A stretch of 64,000 nt of DNA from Hydrogenophaga sp. Its GTDB lineage: Bacteria; Pseudomonadota; Gammaproteobacteria; Burkholderiales; Burkholderiaceae_C. The notes beneath the pieces are model-generated. The model made no database searches. It was not told the DNA's origin and saw only the letters and a program-made list of their open reading frames with translations. Below are positions 55,496 through 64,000 of the stretch, in pieces. The stretch's first letter is position 1, and the number at the start of each line of letters is the position of its first letter. A program made the position numbers and the translations under genes. The stretch covers positions 1-64,000 of the forward strand of contig NZ_JALHLX010000003.1 in assembly GCF_022844385.1 (NCBI RefSeq), written 5' to 3'.

Positions 55496-57816
55496 CCGCG
55501 CGCGCCGCCCGACAGGGTCACGGCAGCACCCTTGGCGGTGTTGCCGGACGAACCGGTGACCCGGCTCTGCGGCTGCTCGACACGTTCGACCTTGCGGAAC
55601 TGCAGCGCCGACATGCCCTGGCCACGCGCCTCACCGCGCTGCGACGGGTTGCGGGCCAGCGATGAAGTGCCTTCGGTCCCGGTCACACGACCGGAAGTCT
55701 GCCAGGCCGAGCCACTGATGCGGGCACCCGACTGGCTGCCTTCACCGGTGAGCCGGGTGGCCGCAGCCGCGCTGACCTCTTCCTGCTGCGGCGCTGCCAC
55801 GGGCTCGCTCTCGCGGTGGCGAAACTCGGGGGTGCCGGTAATGAGGCCACCGCCTTTGTTGACCGTGCCGGTGATGCGCTGACCACTGAACGCCGAACCC
55901 GTGACGGCGCCCGAGGCCCGTTCTTGCGCCTGGCGCGATGGTGGGCGGATGCTGAAGTCCTTGGCCGCGGCGGCTGGCGTGGCGGTTTTTTCCGGGCGAG
56001 CCGGGACCACAAAACGACCGCTGGTGCTGCACTGCTTGGGCAGGTTGTCGGCGCCAAAATAAGGGGTGCCACTGATGGGGCCACAGGCGCCGCGCTGGTC
56101 ACCCGTCATCGCGCTGCCACCGGCCCCCGGGCGGTCGCCCGTCACGGTGGCGGCAGAGATCAGCGTTTCGCGGCGACCGAGTGCCTGCTGGGAGTCCCGT
56201 TGCGCGGGTTCGCAAAAGCCCTGGTACTGCTGCGTGCCAATGTATGCCGTGCCGCTGATCGGTGCGCAGCCGCCGTGCTCGTCGCCGGTGACCTGCTTTG
56301 AGCGCCCGAGCCGGGTGCCGGTGATGGTCTGGTTGTTCCAGGTCTGGTCCTGCCCCACCTTGCGCACGGGCTGCACCAGCTCGGTGGTGGCACACACCGC
56401 CCCCTGCTGGCGGGCGCTGATGTAATCGGTGCCCGTGACGGCACGGCATCCGCCGCGGTCGTCACCGGTCACTTTGGAGCTCAGGCCGACTTTGGTGCCG
56501 GTGACCGTGCTGCCCGCCAGGGTCTGCACCGTGGCCACTTTCGGGGGAGCCTCGCGACCGGCGGGTTGGCCAAAGTCGGTGGCGTTGAAGTACTGGCTGC
56601 CGGTCAGCTGCCGCGTGGCACCGGGCTCGTTGCCCGTGACCTTGACGGAACGCCCGACCTCGACACCCGACACCGCTTGTCCGCCTTGCGACGACATGAC
56701 ACTGACCTTGCGCGGGCCGGGCAGGGGCACGGCATCACAAACCGTCTGCTGCTGCTCACGCGACAGGTACTCTGTGCCGGTGACGCTGCGGCACGATCCG
56801 GCCTCGTCACCCGTCACATGGGCCGAACGACCGACCTCGGTGCCCGTCACCTTCTGTTCGCGCAAGGTGCTGCTCACCGCCACCTTGGCCGGACCTGGCG
56901 CGGGCCGGGTGCCACACACGGAGCTGAACTGCTCCAGACTCAGGTATTCGGTGCCGGTGATGCTTTTGCAGGCACCGGCTTCGTTGCCGGTCACTTTGCG
57001 GCTGCTGTCCACCGGGGTGCCAGTGACGGACTGGCCGGACAGTGTGTGACCGATGGCCACCTTGGGCGGCGCAGCAGTCGTTTCATTTTTGGCGCGCATG
57101 CGGCCATTGGGCCGGGGTGCTGCCGAGCCGGTGTCTTCGCGACCAACCAGCGCACGCACCAGGCGGCGTTGCTTGGCCACTTCGCGGCCCGACGCACCTT
57201 TTTCAATCGCCTGCTGCCAGTCTTGCTGGGGCAGCACGGCGGCCAGCCGGGTGGCTTGGGCCACGCGAAGCATGGCCTTCTTTCCATCGGTGGCCAGGGC
57301 AACACGGCGGGCGCGGGCCAGCGCACGGGTCGAACCCGTGTCCATGGCGGGTGCATATGGAGCGTGTGCCCCACTGAAAGCGGGTTGCACAACAGACGAC
57401 TCGAGCGGACCTGAAGCGGTCGCGCAGCCCGCACCCTTGCAACCACAGCCGCAGTCGGCAGCCAGCGCTTGCTGCGGCAAGGCCACCGGTGCCCGTGTCC
57501 GCGCCGGTCGCGTGGCCGCAGCCTGCACACCCAACGCCGATTTTCCCGACTGACTCAAGGCCTGACGGCGCTGGCGGGCCGCGCTCGTCGTCGGCGCCAT
57601 GACCGCTGCCGAACGCTCGACAGCAGCCACGGCGGTGCGTGGCGTCGACCTGGCCATCGCCATCGCAGGCCTGGGCACTGCGGCAACCGCCGACTGCGCT
57701 GCAGCGGACCTGACCACACCGGCCTTGCCGCGCAAAGCCATGGCCTGGCGCCGCTGCAGGGCCAATTCGCGACCCGAAAGGGTCACTTGAACTGCGCTTG
57801 AGCCAATGGATGTCAT
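55492..57816 (-). CDS. csoS2: CsoS2, carboxysome scaffold protein
   Basis: 774 aa disordered scaffold. The N-terminal region has about four basic Rubisco-binding repeats (GRELALQRRQAMALRGK, RQRRQALSQSGK, ALARARRVALATDGKKAM, GREVAKQRRLVRALVG). The middle has about six M-repeats of the form VTGTxVGRS-xxVTGDExGxC-xxxTGTxYLxxEQ, each with paired Cys. The C-terminal part (about 600-774) carries further VTG/ISG repeats that bind the shell. In Halothiobacillus a frameshift gives short and long forms; I cannot judge this here. Confidence 0.94.
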   Translation of the reverse strand: MTSIGSSAVQVTLSGRELALQRRQAMALRGKAGVVRSAAAQSAVAAVPRPAMAMARSTPRTAVAAVERSAAVMAPTTSAARQRRQALSQSGKSALGVQAAATRPARTRAPVALPQQALAADCGCGCKGAGCATASGPLESSVVQPAFSGAHAPYAPAMDTGSTRALARARRVALATDGKKAMLRVAQATRLAAVLPQQDWQQAIEKGASGREVAKQRRLVRALVGREDTGSAAPRPNGRMRAKNETTAAPPKVAIGHTLSGQSVTGTPVDSSRKVTGNEAGACKSITGTEYLSLEQFSSVCGTRPAPGPAKVAVSSTLREQKVTGTEVGRSAHVTGDEAGSCRSVTGTEYLSREQQQTVCDAVPLPGPRKVSVMSSQGGQAVSGVEVGRSVKVTGNEPGATRQLTGSQYFNATDFGQPAGREAPPKVATVQTLAGSTVTGTKVGLSSKVTGDDRGGCRAVTGTDYISARQQGAVCATTELVQPVRKVGQDQTWNNQTITGTRLGRSKQVTGDEHGGCAPISGTAYIGTQQYQGFCEPAQRDSQQALGRRETLISAATVTGDRPGAGGSAMTGDQRGACGPISGTPYFGADNLPKQCSTSGRFVVPARPEKTATPAAAAKDFSIRPPSRQAQERASGAVTGSAFSGQRITGTVNKGGGLITGTPEFRHRESEPVAAPQQEEVSAAAATRLTGEGSQSGARISGSAWQTSGRVTGTEGTSSLARNPSQRGEARGQGMSALQFRKVERVEQPQSRVTGSSGNTAKGAAVTLSGGARG

Positions 57817-57881
57817 GTCAAACCTCTTGCAATGGGGATCGGTTCAGTTCTTGGGTGCGGCCAGTGGCCGCACCTGTTCTC

Positions 57882-58208
57882 TCAGCGATAGACGACGAAA
57901 GACATGCCCTGACTCTGCGAGTAGTTGTCATAGGCGATCACACGCACCAGGTGGTTGGGGAACTCGCGGTGGCAGGCCTCCACCTCGGCCAGCACGGCAT
58001 CCACCGACTGCTCGCCAAACAGCGGCAGCTTCCACATGTACCAGAAGTTGCTTGTGGCGGATGTGCCCTTTTCGGTGTGCTCCACCGCCGGGTTCCAGCC
58101 CTGTGCGATGGAGTAGGCGATCTGCCGACGAACCTGCTCTGCCGTCATGGGCGGCAGATAAGAGAAGGTCTCGTACTTCTGGGTCGATTTGTAAGCCTGG
58201 ACAGCCAT
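57882..58208 (-). CDS. cbbS: Rubisco small subunit, form IA
   Basis: 108 aa: [32 protein letters not shown] and [23 protein letters not shown]. It lies 54 bases after cbbL, with csoS2 65 bases further. Caps the L8S8 holoenzyme. Confidence 0.97.
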   Translation of the reverse strand: MAVQAYKSTQKYETFSYLPPMTAEQVRRQIAYSIAQGWNPAVEHTEKGTSATSNFWYMWKLPLFGEQSVDAVLAEVEACHREFPNHLVRVIAYDNYSQSQGMSFVVYR

Positions 58209-58262
58209 GTCAGTTTCCTTTCAGAGGGGATGAGGGGTGGGGTCGGACGCGCTGTGAACTGA

Positions 58263-59684
58263 TCACTTGTTGGCGATGTCGAGCTTGTCCACGGTATCAA
58301 ACTCGAACTTGATCTCTTTCCAGGTCTCCATGGCGATCTTGAGTTCGGGCGAGTGCGCTGCGGCAGCAGTAAGGATGTCCTTGCCCTCTTTTTCCAGCGG
58401 GCGGCCTTCGTTGCGGGCCTGCACGCAGGCCTCCAGTGCCACGCGGTTGGCACAGGCGCCGGCCGCGTTGCCCCAGGGGTGACCCAGGGTGCCACCACCG
58501 AACTGCAGCACCGAGTCGTCGCCGAAGATGCTGACCAGCGCAGGCATGTGCCAGACGTGGATGCCGCCTGAGGCCACTGCGAGCGCACCGGGCATAGAAC
58601 CCCAGTCCTGGTCGAAGAAGATGCCGCGCGAGCGGTCTTCGGGAACAAAGGATTCGCGCAGCAGGTCGATCCAGCCCAGTGTCGAGTTGCGGTCGCCTTC
58701 GAGCTTGCCCACCACGGTGCCGGTGTGCAGGTGGTCACCGCCCGACAGGCGCAGGATCTTGGTGAGAACGCGGAAGTGGATGCCGTGGTGCGGATTGCGG
58801 TCGATCACGGCGTGCATGGCACGGTGGATGTGCAGCAGCATGCCGTTCTCGCGGCACCAGTTGGCCAGGCCGGTGTTGGCACAGAAGCCGCCGGTGATGT
58901 AGTCGTGCATGATGATCGGCGCGCCGATCTCTTTGGCGTACTCGGCGCGGCGGTACATCTCTTCGGGCGTGGGGGCGGTCACGTTTAGGTAGTGTCCCTT
59001 GCGCTCACCGGTCTCGCGCTCGGCCTTCAGGGTGGCTTCCTGCACGAAGTCGAAACGCTGGCGCCAGCGCATGAAGGGCTGGCTGGTGATGTTCTCGTCG
59101 TCCTTGGTGAAGTCCAGACCACCGCGCAGACACTCGTACACGGCACGACCGTAGTTCTTGGCCGACAGACCCAGCTTGGGCTTGATGGTGCAACCCAGCA
59201 GCGGGCGACCGTACTTGTTCATGATGTCACGTTCGACCTGGATGCCCATGGGAGGACCGCCGCAGGTCTTGATGTAGGCGATGGGGAAGCGCACATCTTC
59301 CAGGCGCAGGGCGCGCAGCGCCTTGAAACCAAACACGTTGCCCACCAGCGAGGTGAACACGTTGACCACCGAACCCTCTTCGAACAGATCGATCGGATAG
59401 GCCACGAAGGCGTAGAAGCAGGTGTCGTCGCCCGGAACGTCTTCGATGCGGTAGGCGCGGCCCTTGTAATAGTCCATGTCGGTCAGCAGGTCGGTCCACA
59501 CCGTGGTCCAGGTGCCGGTGGACGATTCCGCCGCCACGGCGGCCGCCACCTCTTCGCGATCCACGCCAGGCTGCGGCGTGATCTTGAACACCGCCAGGAT
59601 GTCGGTATCCAAGGGGGTGTACTCGGGCATCCAGTAGGTTTGGCGGTATTCCTTGACGCCGGCGTTGTAAGTCTTGACAGCCAT
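58263..59684 (-). CDS. cbbL: Rubisco large subunit, form IA carboxysomal
   Basis: 473 aa. The carbamylated-lysine site [16 protein letters not shown], loop 6 [11 protein letters not shown] and [11 protein letters not shown] are intact, as is the N-terminal [14 protein letters not shown]. Linkage to csoS2/csoSCA identifies the carboxysomal form IA subtype. ATG 59684 follows GAGGAGCGAAC. First gene of the carboxysome operon, divergent from cbbR2. Confidence 0.98.
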   Translation of the reverse strand: MAVKTYNAGVKEYRQTYWMPEYTPLDTDILAVFKITPQPGVDREEVAAAVAAESSTGTWTTVWTDLLTDMDYYKGRAYRIEDVPGDDTCFYAFVAYPIDLFEEGSVVNVFTSLVGNVFGFKALRALRLEDVRFPIAYIKTCGGPPMGIQVERDIMNKYGRPLLGCTIKPKLGLSAKNYGRAVYECLRGGLDFTKDDENITSQPFMRWRQRFDFVQEATLKAERETGERKGHYLNVTAPTPEEMYRRAEYAKEIGAPIIMHDYITGGFCANTGLANWCRENGMLLHIHRAMHAVIDRNPHHGIHFRVLTKILRLSGGDHLHTGTVVGKLEGDRNSTLGWIDLLRESFVPEDRSRGIFFDQDWGSMPGALAVASGGIHVWHMPALVSIFGDDSVLQFGGGTLGHPWGNAAGACANRVALEACVQARNEGRPLEKEGKDILTAAAAHSPELKIAMETWKEIKFEFDTVDKLDIANK

Positions 59685-59789
59685 GTTCGCTCCTCGTTGA
59701 AAACTTTGGGGGTTGCAAATGGGGCGCCCAGTGCGTCCCGTTTTGGGGTGGATGTGCGCTGAACTGGTGCGGATTGTGTGCGTGGTGCA

Positions 59790-59837
59790 GAATAAGAAAA
59801 AGTAAAATGTTTGTATTGTTATCTTTTACTAGAATAA
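59790..59837. promoter_or_regulatory. CbbR operator region upstream of cbbL
   Basis: AGTAAAA (59801-59807) and TTTTACT (59824-59830) form a perfect 7-base inverted repeat 16 bases apart. GAATAA occurs as a direct repeat at 59790 and 59832. The stretch is far more AT-rich than its surroundings and lies between divergent cbbL and the second cbbR, ending 3 bases before the cbbR start. The motif differs from the TTAG/CTAA array at the Calvin operon. Confidence 0.55.
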
Positions 59838-59840
59838 ATC

Positions 59841-60755
59841 ATGAACCTGCGCCACGCCACCCTGCACCAGCTGCGCATCTTTCTGGCCGTGGCGCGCCAC
59901 AACAGCTTTGCGCGCGCAGCGGAGGAGCTGCACCTCTCGCCGCCGACCCTGTCCCTGCAAGTCAAGCAACTGTCCGAGACGGTGGGGCAGCCCCTGTTTG
60001 AACAGCTGGGCAAGAAGATCTTTCTGACCGCGACGGGTCAGACCCTGGCCGACGCCTGCGCCGACATCGAGTCGCGTATGGAGCGCCTGTCGCAGGACCT
60101 TGCGGCCCTGCAGGGCGTGGAAAAAGGCAGCTTGAAACTGGCCATACTGACCACGGTGAAATACACCGTGCCCAAGCTGCTGGGCGGCTTCTGTGCGGCC
60201 CACCCGGGCATCGACGTGGCGATGGTGGTGTGCAACCGCGAGAACCTGTTGCTGCGGCTCGCCAGCAACCAGGATGACCTGTACATCATGGGTCAGCCTT
60301 CTGAGAATATGGACGTGGTCTGCGAAGACTTTGCCGACAACCCGCTGGTGCTGGTGGCGCCGCCAAGCCATCCGCTGGTGGGCAGGCAGCGACTGTCGCC
60401 GAAGCGGTTGAAGGACGAGCCCTTCGTCCTGCGCGAGCCCGGTTCGGGCACCCGGCTGACTACCGAGAAGTTCTTCGCTGGCCAAGGCGTCAGGCTGAAA
60501 ACGCGGCTCGAAGTCGGCAGCAACGAAGCCATCAAGCAGACCGTGGCCGGCGGCTTGGGGCTGGCGGTGCTGTCGGCCACCACCGTGGTGTCGGAACTGG
60601 CGCTGGGCGAGTTGGTGTTGCTGGACGTGGTGGGGTTCCCGCTGATCCGTCGCTGGCACGTGGTGTACCCGCGCGGCAAGCGACTCTCGCCCGCAGCGCT
60701 GGCGTTCAAGGACTGGCTGTTCGAGCACCGTCCACGGCCGGGTCCGTCACGCTGA
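59841..60755 (+). CDS. CbbR2, LysR-type regulator of carboxysome operon
   Basis: 304 aa with an N-terminal winged helix (HQLRIFLAVARHNSFARAAEELHLSPPTLSLQVKQLSETVG) and CbbR-type effector domain (GSNEAIKQTVAGGLGLAVLS, RRWHVVYPRGKRLSPAALAF). Clearly a paralog of the regulator at 42191 but only moderately alike. No ribosome binding site is visible before ATG 59841 (GAATAAATC). Presumably controls cbbL at the adjacent repeats. Confidence 0.92.
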   Translation: MNLRHATLHQLRIFLAVARHNSFARAAEELHLSPPTLSLQVKQLSETVGQPLFEQLGKKIFLTATGQTLADACADIESRMERLSQDLAALQGVEKGSLKLAILTTVKYTVPKLLGGFCAAHPGIDVAMVVCNRENLLLRLASNQDDLYIMGQPSENMDVVCEDFADNPLVLVAPPSHPLVGRQRLSPKRLKDEPFVLREPGSGTRLTTEKFFAGQGVRLKTRLEVGSNEAIKQTVAGGLGLAVLSATTVVSELALGELVLLDVVGFPLIRRWHVVYPRGKRLSPAALAFKDWLFEHRPRPGPSR

Positions 60756-60764
60756 GGCGGACGC

Positions 60765-60908
60765 GGCACCTGCGAGAACACCAACGGGCTCATCCGTCAG
60801 TACTTACCCAAGGGCACCGGCCTCAGCGTCTTCATCTTCAGCCAGGCCGAACTCGATGACATTGCCGATAGCTTGAACACCAGACCGCGCGCTACGCACG
60901 GTTGGCAT
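60765..60908 (+). pseudogene. IS30-family transposase C-terminal fragment
   Basis: In one frame: [23 protein letters not shown], then [22 protein letters not shown]. This is the conserved end of the IS30 transposase catalytic domain (the ENTNGLLRQYFPKGT and LNxRPRKTLGW segments). No start, DDE core or terminal repeat remains. It runs directly into an integrase fragment, so another rearrangement occurred near 60905. Confidence 0.8.
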
Positions 60909-61540
60909 ACTCCGATTCAGACCGTGGCCGAAGGCCTGGAATTGGGACATGGATGGCAAGCGCCAGCGGCGCAGCGCCTTCGCTTCGTGCTGGATTTCGC
61001 GTACGCGACGGGCCTACGCATCGGGGAATTGGTGGGGCCACGCTGGGGCAGATTGAGGTCGATGCGCATGGGGACGACGGGCTGCACCTGGTGGGCAAGG
61101 GCAGCAAACCCGGCAAAGTGGCGTTGCCGTCGCTGGCCCGTGCGGCGCTGTCTCGCTACCTGATGCAGCGCAAGTTGCCGATCACGCCGGCGCGCTGGGA
61201 CCCGCGAGCGCCGCGCATTGGCAGCCTCGATCAGGAGGATGCAGCTGGCATCACTGCCTCACGGCAGTGGAGTGTTATGCGCCGTTTCTTCACGAAGGTG
61301 GCGGAAGTCGTCCAGGCGGACAATCCGTCCACGGCTGAGAAACTGCGGCGTGTCAGCCCGCACTGTATGCGCCACACCCATGCCACTTATGCGCTCGCGC
61401 TCGGGGCCAAACTTACCACCGTGCGGGACAACCTGCGGCATGCGTCGCCTGCACGGCGATGAGATCAAGCGGGCGCGCCAGAGGGTGGGCGCTCCTTCAC
61501 GACGGCCGGGCCATGAACGCTTCGCCGAGCAGAAATTAGA
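60906..61540 (+). pseudogene. tyrosine recombinase, frameshifted and lacking catalytic Tyr
   Basis: The coding trace moves between frames. [17 protein letters not shown] (catalytic Arg) lies in one frame to about 61040. [30 protein letters not shown] through MRHTHATYALALGAKLTTVRDNLRHAS follows in the next, to about 61450. [11 protein letters not shown] returns to the first. The ISTTSTYLH stretch that holds the nucleophilic Tyr in relatives is deleted at the last jump, so the protein would be inactive. Confidence 0.8.
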
Positions 61541-62061
61541 ACTAACAGTGACGATTGGCATAGCCGCCGTCCTTGATCTTCAGGCATGCCCAAGGGAAGA
61601 CGGACCCCAGGCCCGATGCCGGGCGCGTTCAGCGGTGCGTGCGGCGGCACCACCTCGAACGGGACTTCTTGCATGAGGCGGTAGCCCGGCACGTAGGCAC
61701 GCACGTCCGCCACCATGTCCAGAATGCATTTCTCCACCAACGCCTGGTCGACCAGTTCGGACAAACCGAACACGGTATCGCGCATGATCAACGGTGGCTC
61801 TGCCGTGTTGAGCACGATGATGGATTTGCCGCGTTCGGCCCTGCCGAGCTTCTCGATCACCGCGCGCGTGGTCTCCGTGAACTCATCAATGTTGGCCCGC
61901 GTTCCGGGGCCCTCCGACTTGCTCACGATCGATGCGACGATTTCGCCGTAGTGCACTTTCGAGACCCGTGAGGCGGCTGCCACGATCGGGATCGTCGCCT
62001 GCCCACCGCAGGTCACCATGTTTATGTTGTCGATGACTTGCACGCCGTGTGCCTGCAGCAA
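61465..62061 (-). pseudogene. acetaldehyde dehydrogenase (MhpF/DmpF) fragment
   Basis: The frame carries [59 protein letters not shown] and [18 protein letters not shown], the core of acylating acetaldehyde dehydrogenases of meta-cleavage pathways, including the catalytic Cys. The N-terminal NAD domain and the last third (after PGIG, about 61612) are replaced by unrelated sequence. It has no proper start. Confidence 0.8.
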
Positions 62062-62144
62062 TTCGTTGTGGCGCTTGTGGGCGCTGGAGCAACGACATGA
62101 AGACGCACTGTGGCCGGCGTGGAAGTTTTAGTGAGCCGCAAGCA

Positions 62145-62421
62145 TCTGTCTTTTTGCAAGTGGGTGCCCTGCTGTGTTTGGTTGTAGCTGCCTCCGACGG
62201 TGACACCCTCAAGGCACGTTGCGGGGAGCCCGGCGCTTACGAAAAGATCACCATCCGCATCAGTGCCATTGATGCGCTTGAGAAAGCCCAGGACTTCGGG
62301 AGCGTCTCTCGCCAGCACCTCGCGTCCCTGTGCTTTCAGCAGATTGCCAAGATCACTCCGAAACGCACCGACCGGTAGAAGCGCACGATCGCCGATGTCG
62401 CTTGCAAGGACGAGGACGTGT
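62145..62421 (+). pseudogene. SNase-like nuclease fragment with in-frame stop
   Basis: Translation shows VVAASDGDTLKARCG, ITIRISAIDALEKAQDFG and SRQHLASLCFQ, the N-terminal part of staphylococcal-nuclease-like (thermonuclease) proteins. A TAG at 62376 interrupts the frame, after which RTIADVACKDEDV continues the homology. At about 62421 it ends against a gph fragment. Confidence 0.7.
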
Positions 62422-62428
62422 GCGAGGG

Positions 62429-62578
62429 TTCGTCGGCGATTCGTCCATCGACGTCGCCACGGCGCGCAACGCCGGTGTCTGCGTATGGGCACTGCCCTAT
62501 GGCTACAACATGGGCGACCCCATCGCCGCGTGTGCGCCCGACCACGTCAGTGAAGACATCTCAGCCCTGTTGCACTGA
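62429..62578 (+). pseudogene. gph: phosphoglycolate phosphatase C-terminal fragment
   Basis: FVGDSSIDVATARNAGV, WALPYGYNMGDPIAAC and the end DISALLH match the C-terminal 50 residues of Gph, parallel to [15 protein letters not shown] in the intact copy. The rest of the gene is missing. It precedes a second gap and pgk in the same order as in the functional operon. Confidence 0.85.
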
Positions 62579-63466
<888 letters not shown>

Positions 63467-63470
<4 letters not shown>

Positions 63471-63988
63471 CGGCCTTGCGCTTCAGCGATGTGTGCGCGA
63501 GCGGTTTTTCGCTCGCCACGCGCGTCTTCATCCGCGCCGACCTGAACGTGCCGCAGGACGACACGGGGCGCATCACCGAGGACACCCGCATCCGCGCCAG
63601 CATCCCGGCGATCCAGATGGCGCTGGACGCGGGCGCGGCCGTCATGGTCACCAGCCACCTGGGCCGGCCCACCGAAGGCGCGTTCAAGCCCGAGGACTCG
63701 CTGCAGCCGGTGGCCGCGCGCCTGGCCGCGTTGATGGACCGCCCGGTGCGCCTCGTCGCCGACTGGGTTGACGGTGATTTTTCGGTGGCTCCCGGCGAGG
63801 TGGTGCTGCTGGAAAACTGCCGCCTGAACGTGGGCGAGAAGAAGAACAGCCCCGAACTCGCGAAGAAGCTCGGCGCCCTGTGCGACATCTTTGTGCACGA
63901 CGCCTTCGGCACCTCGCACCGCGCCGAGGGCACCACCTACGGCATCGCCGAGTCCGCGCCCGTGGCCTGCGCCGGCCCGCTGCGGTGA
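63467..63988 (+). pseudogene. pgk: phosphoglycerate kinase, truncated second copy
   Basis: 173 aa from ATG 63467, overlapping the old gap stop as ATGA. The N-terminal domain is well preserved ([53 protein letters not shown]), but after GPLR a TGA at 63986 ends it. About 220 residues, including the whole C-terminal nucleotide domain, are missing. The window ends 12 bases later. Confidence 0.85.
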
Positions 63989-64000
63989 TCCTGCAGGCCT

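Overview
The window is GC-rich DNA that looks like a betaproteobacterium, most likely Burkholderiales. This rests on protein style: the HoxA-type regulator, the cbb operon order, two CbbR proteins, a form IA Rubisco with an alpha-carboxysome, and DUF3422. No rRNA or tRNA is present to confirm it. The encoded lifestyle is aerobic hydrogen oxidation coupled to CO2 fixation.

Layout. (1) 1-3.8 kb: accessory DNA, with a tyrosine recombinase next to a palindrome, an orphan ORF, and an AAA ATPase whose 3' end is broken and joined to the tail of a peptide-transporter permease. (2) 3.8-8.0 kb, + strand: structural operon of a signal-peptide-less [NiFe] hydrogenase of the actinobacterial (group 1h, oxygen-insensitive) type. 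It carries two small four-cysteine proteins, a maturation protease and a coupled 105-aa protein, and has a good sigma-54 promoter in front. (3) 8.1-21.7 kb, - strand: one long run of tightly overlapping genes facing the structural operon. The order is TPR protein, two tiny membrane proteins, NifU-Rieske fusion, NHL protein, hypF, hypC, SIS protein, hypD, hypE, hypA, hypB, HupE/NiCoT transporter, sigma-54 activator hoxA, and a CbbY-like HAD phosphatase. (4) 21.7-23.0 kb: a gene graveyard with a decayed Tat-type hydrogenase small-subunit start, a membrane-protein fragment, a third four-cysteine paralog (intact) and a 5' stub of pgm. (5) 23-26.6 kb: housekeeping-like genes (hexose-phosphate mutarotase, DUF3422, chorismate-lyase-like, OmpW).

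(6) 26.8-41.8 kb, - strand: a Calvin-cycle operon rpe-fbp-prk-tkt-gph-gap-pgk-cbbY-fba-pyk-cydA-cydB-tpiA-rpiA, with a divergent cbbR and an array of TTAG/CTAA half-sites between. A cytochrome bd-type oxidase sits inside this carbon operon. (7) 43.2-59.7 kb, - strand: a carboxysome operon cbbL-cbbS-csoS2-csoSCA-csoS4A-csoS4B-csoS1(x3)-ferritin-like-acRAF-mcdA-mcdB-cbbQ-cbbO-csoS1D, followed by a trypsin-like protease, a 100-aa unknown and a SulP transporter with a long extra C-terminal domain. A second cbbR is divergent from cbbL. (8) 60.8-64 kb: debris, comprising IS30 transposase tail, frameshifted integrase, acetaldehyde dehydrogenase and nuclease fragments, and a decayed second gph-gap-pgk set.

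Together the genes give H2 oxidation with its own maturation set and nickel uptake, a quinol oxidase, the regenerative half of the Calvin cycle, and the carboxysome with its Rubisco activase (CbbQO), positioning system (McdAB) and a probable anion (bicarbonate) transporter. Points most worth a second look: the HiPIP-like four-cysteine family, the two micro-membrane proteins beside NifU-Rieske/NHL/TPR genes, the oxidase inside the Calvin operon, the protease in the carboxysome operon, and the remnants of a lost second hydrogenase and second cbb cluster.
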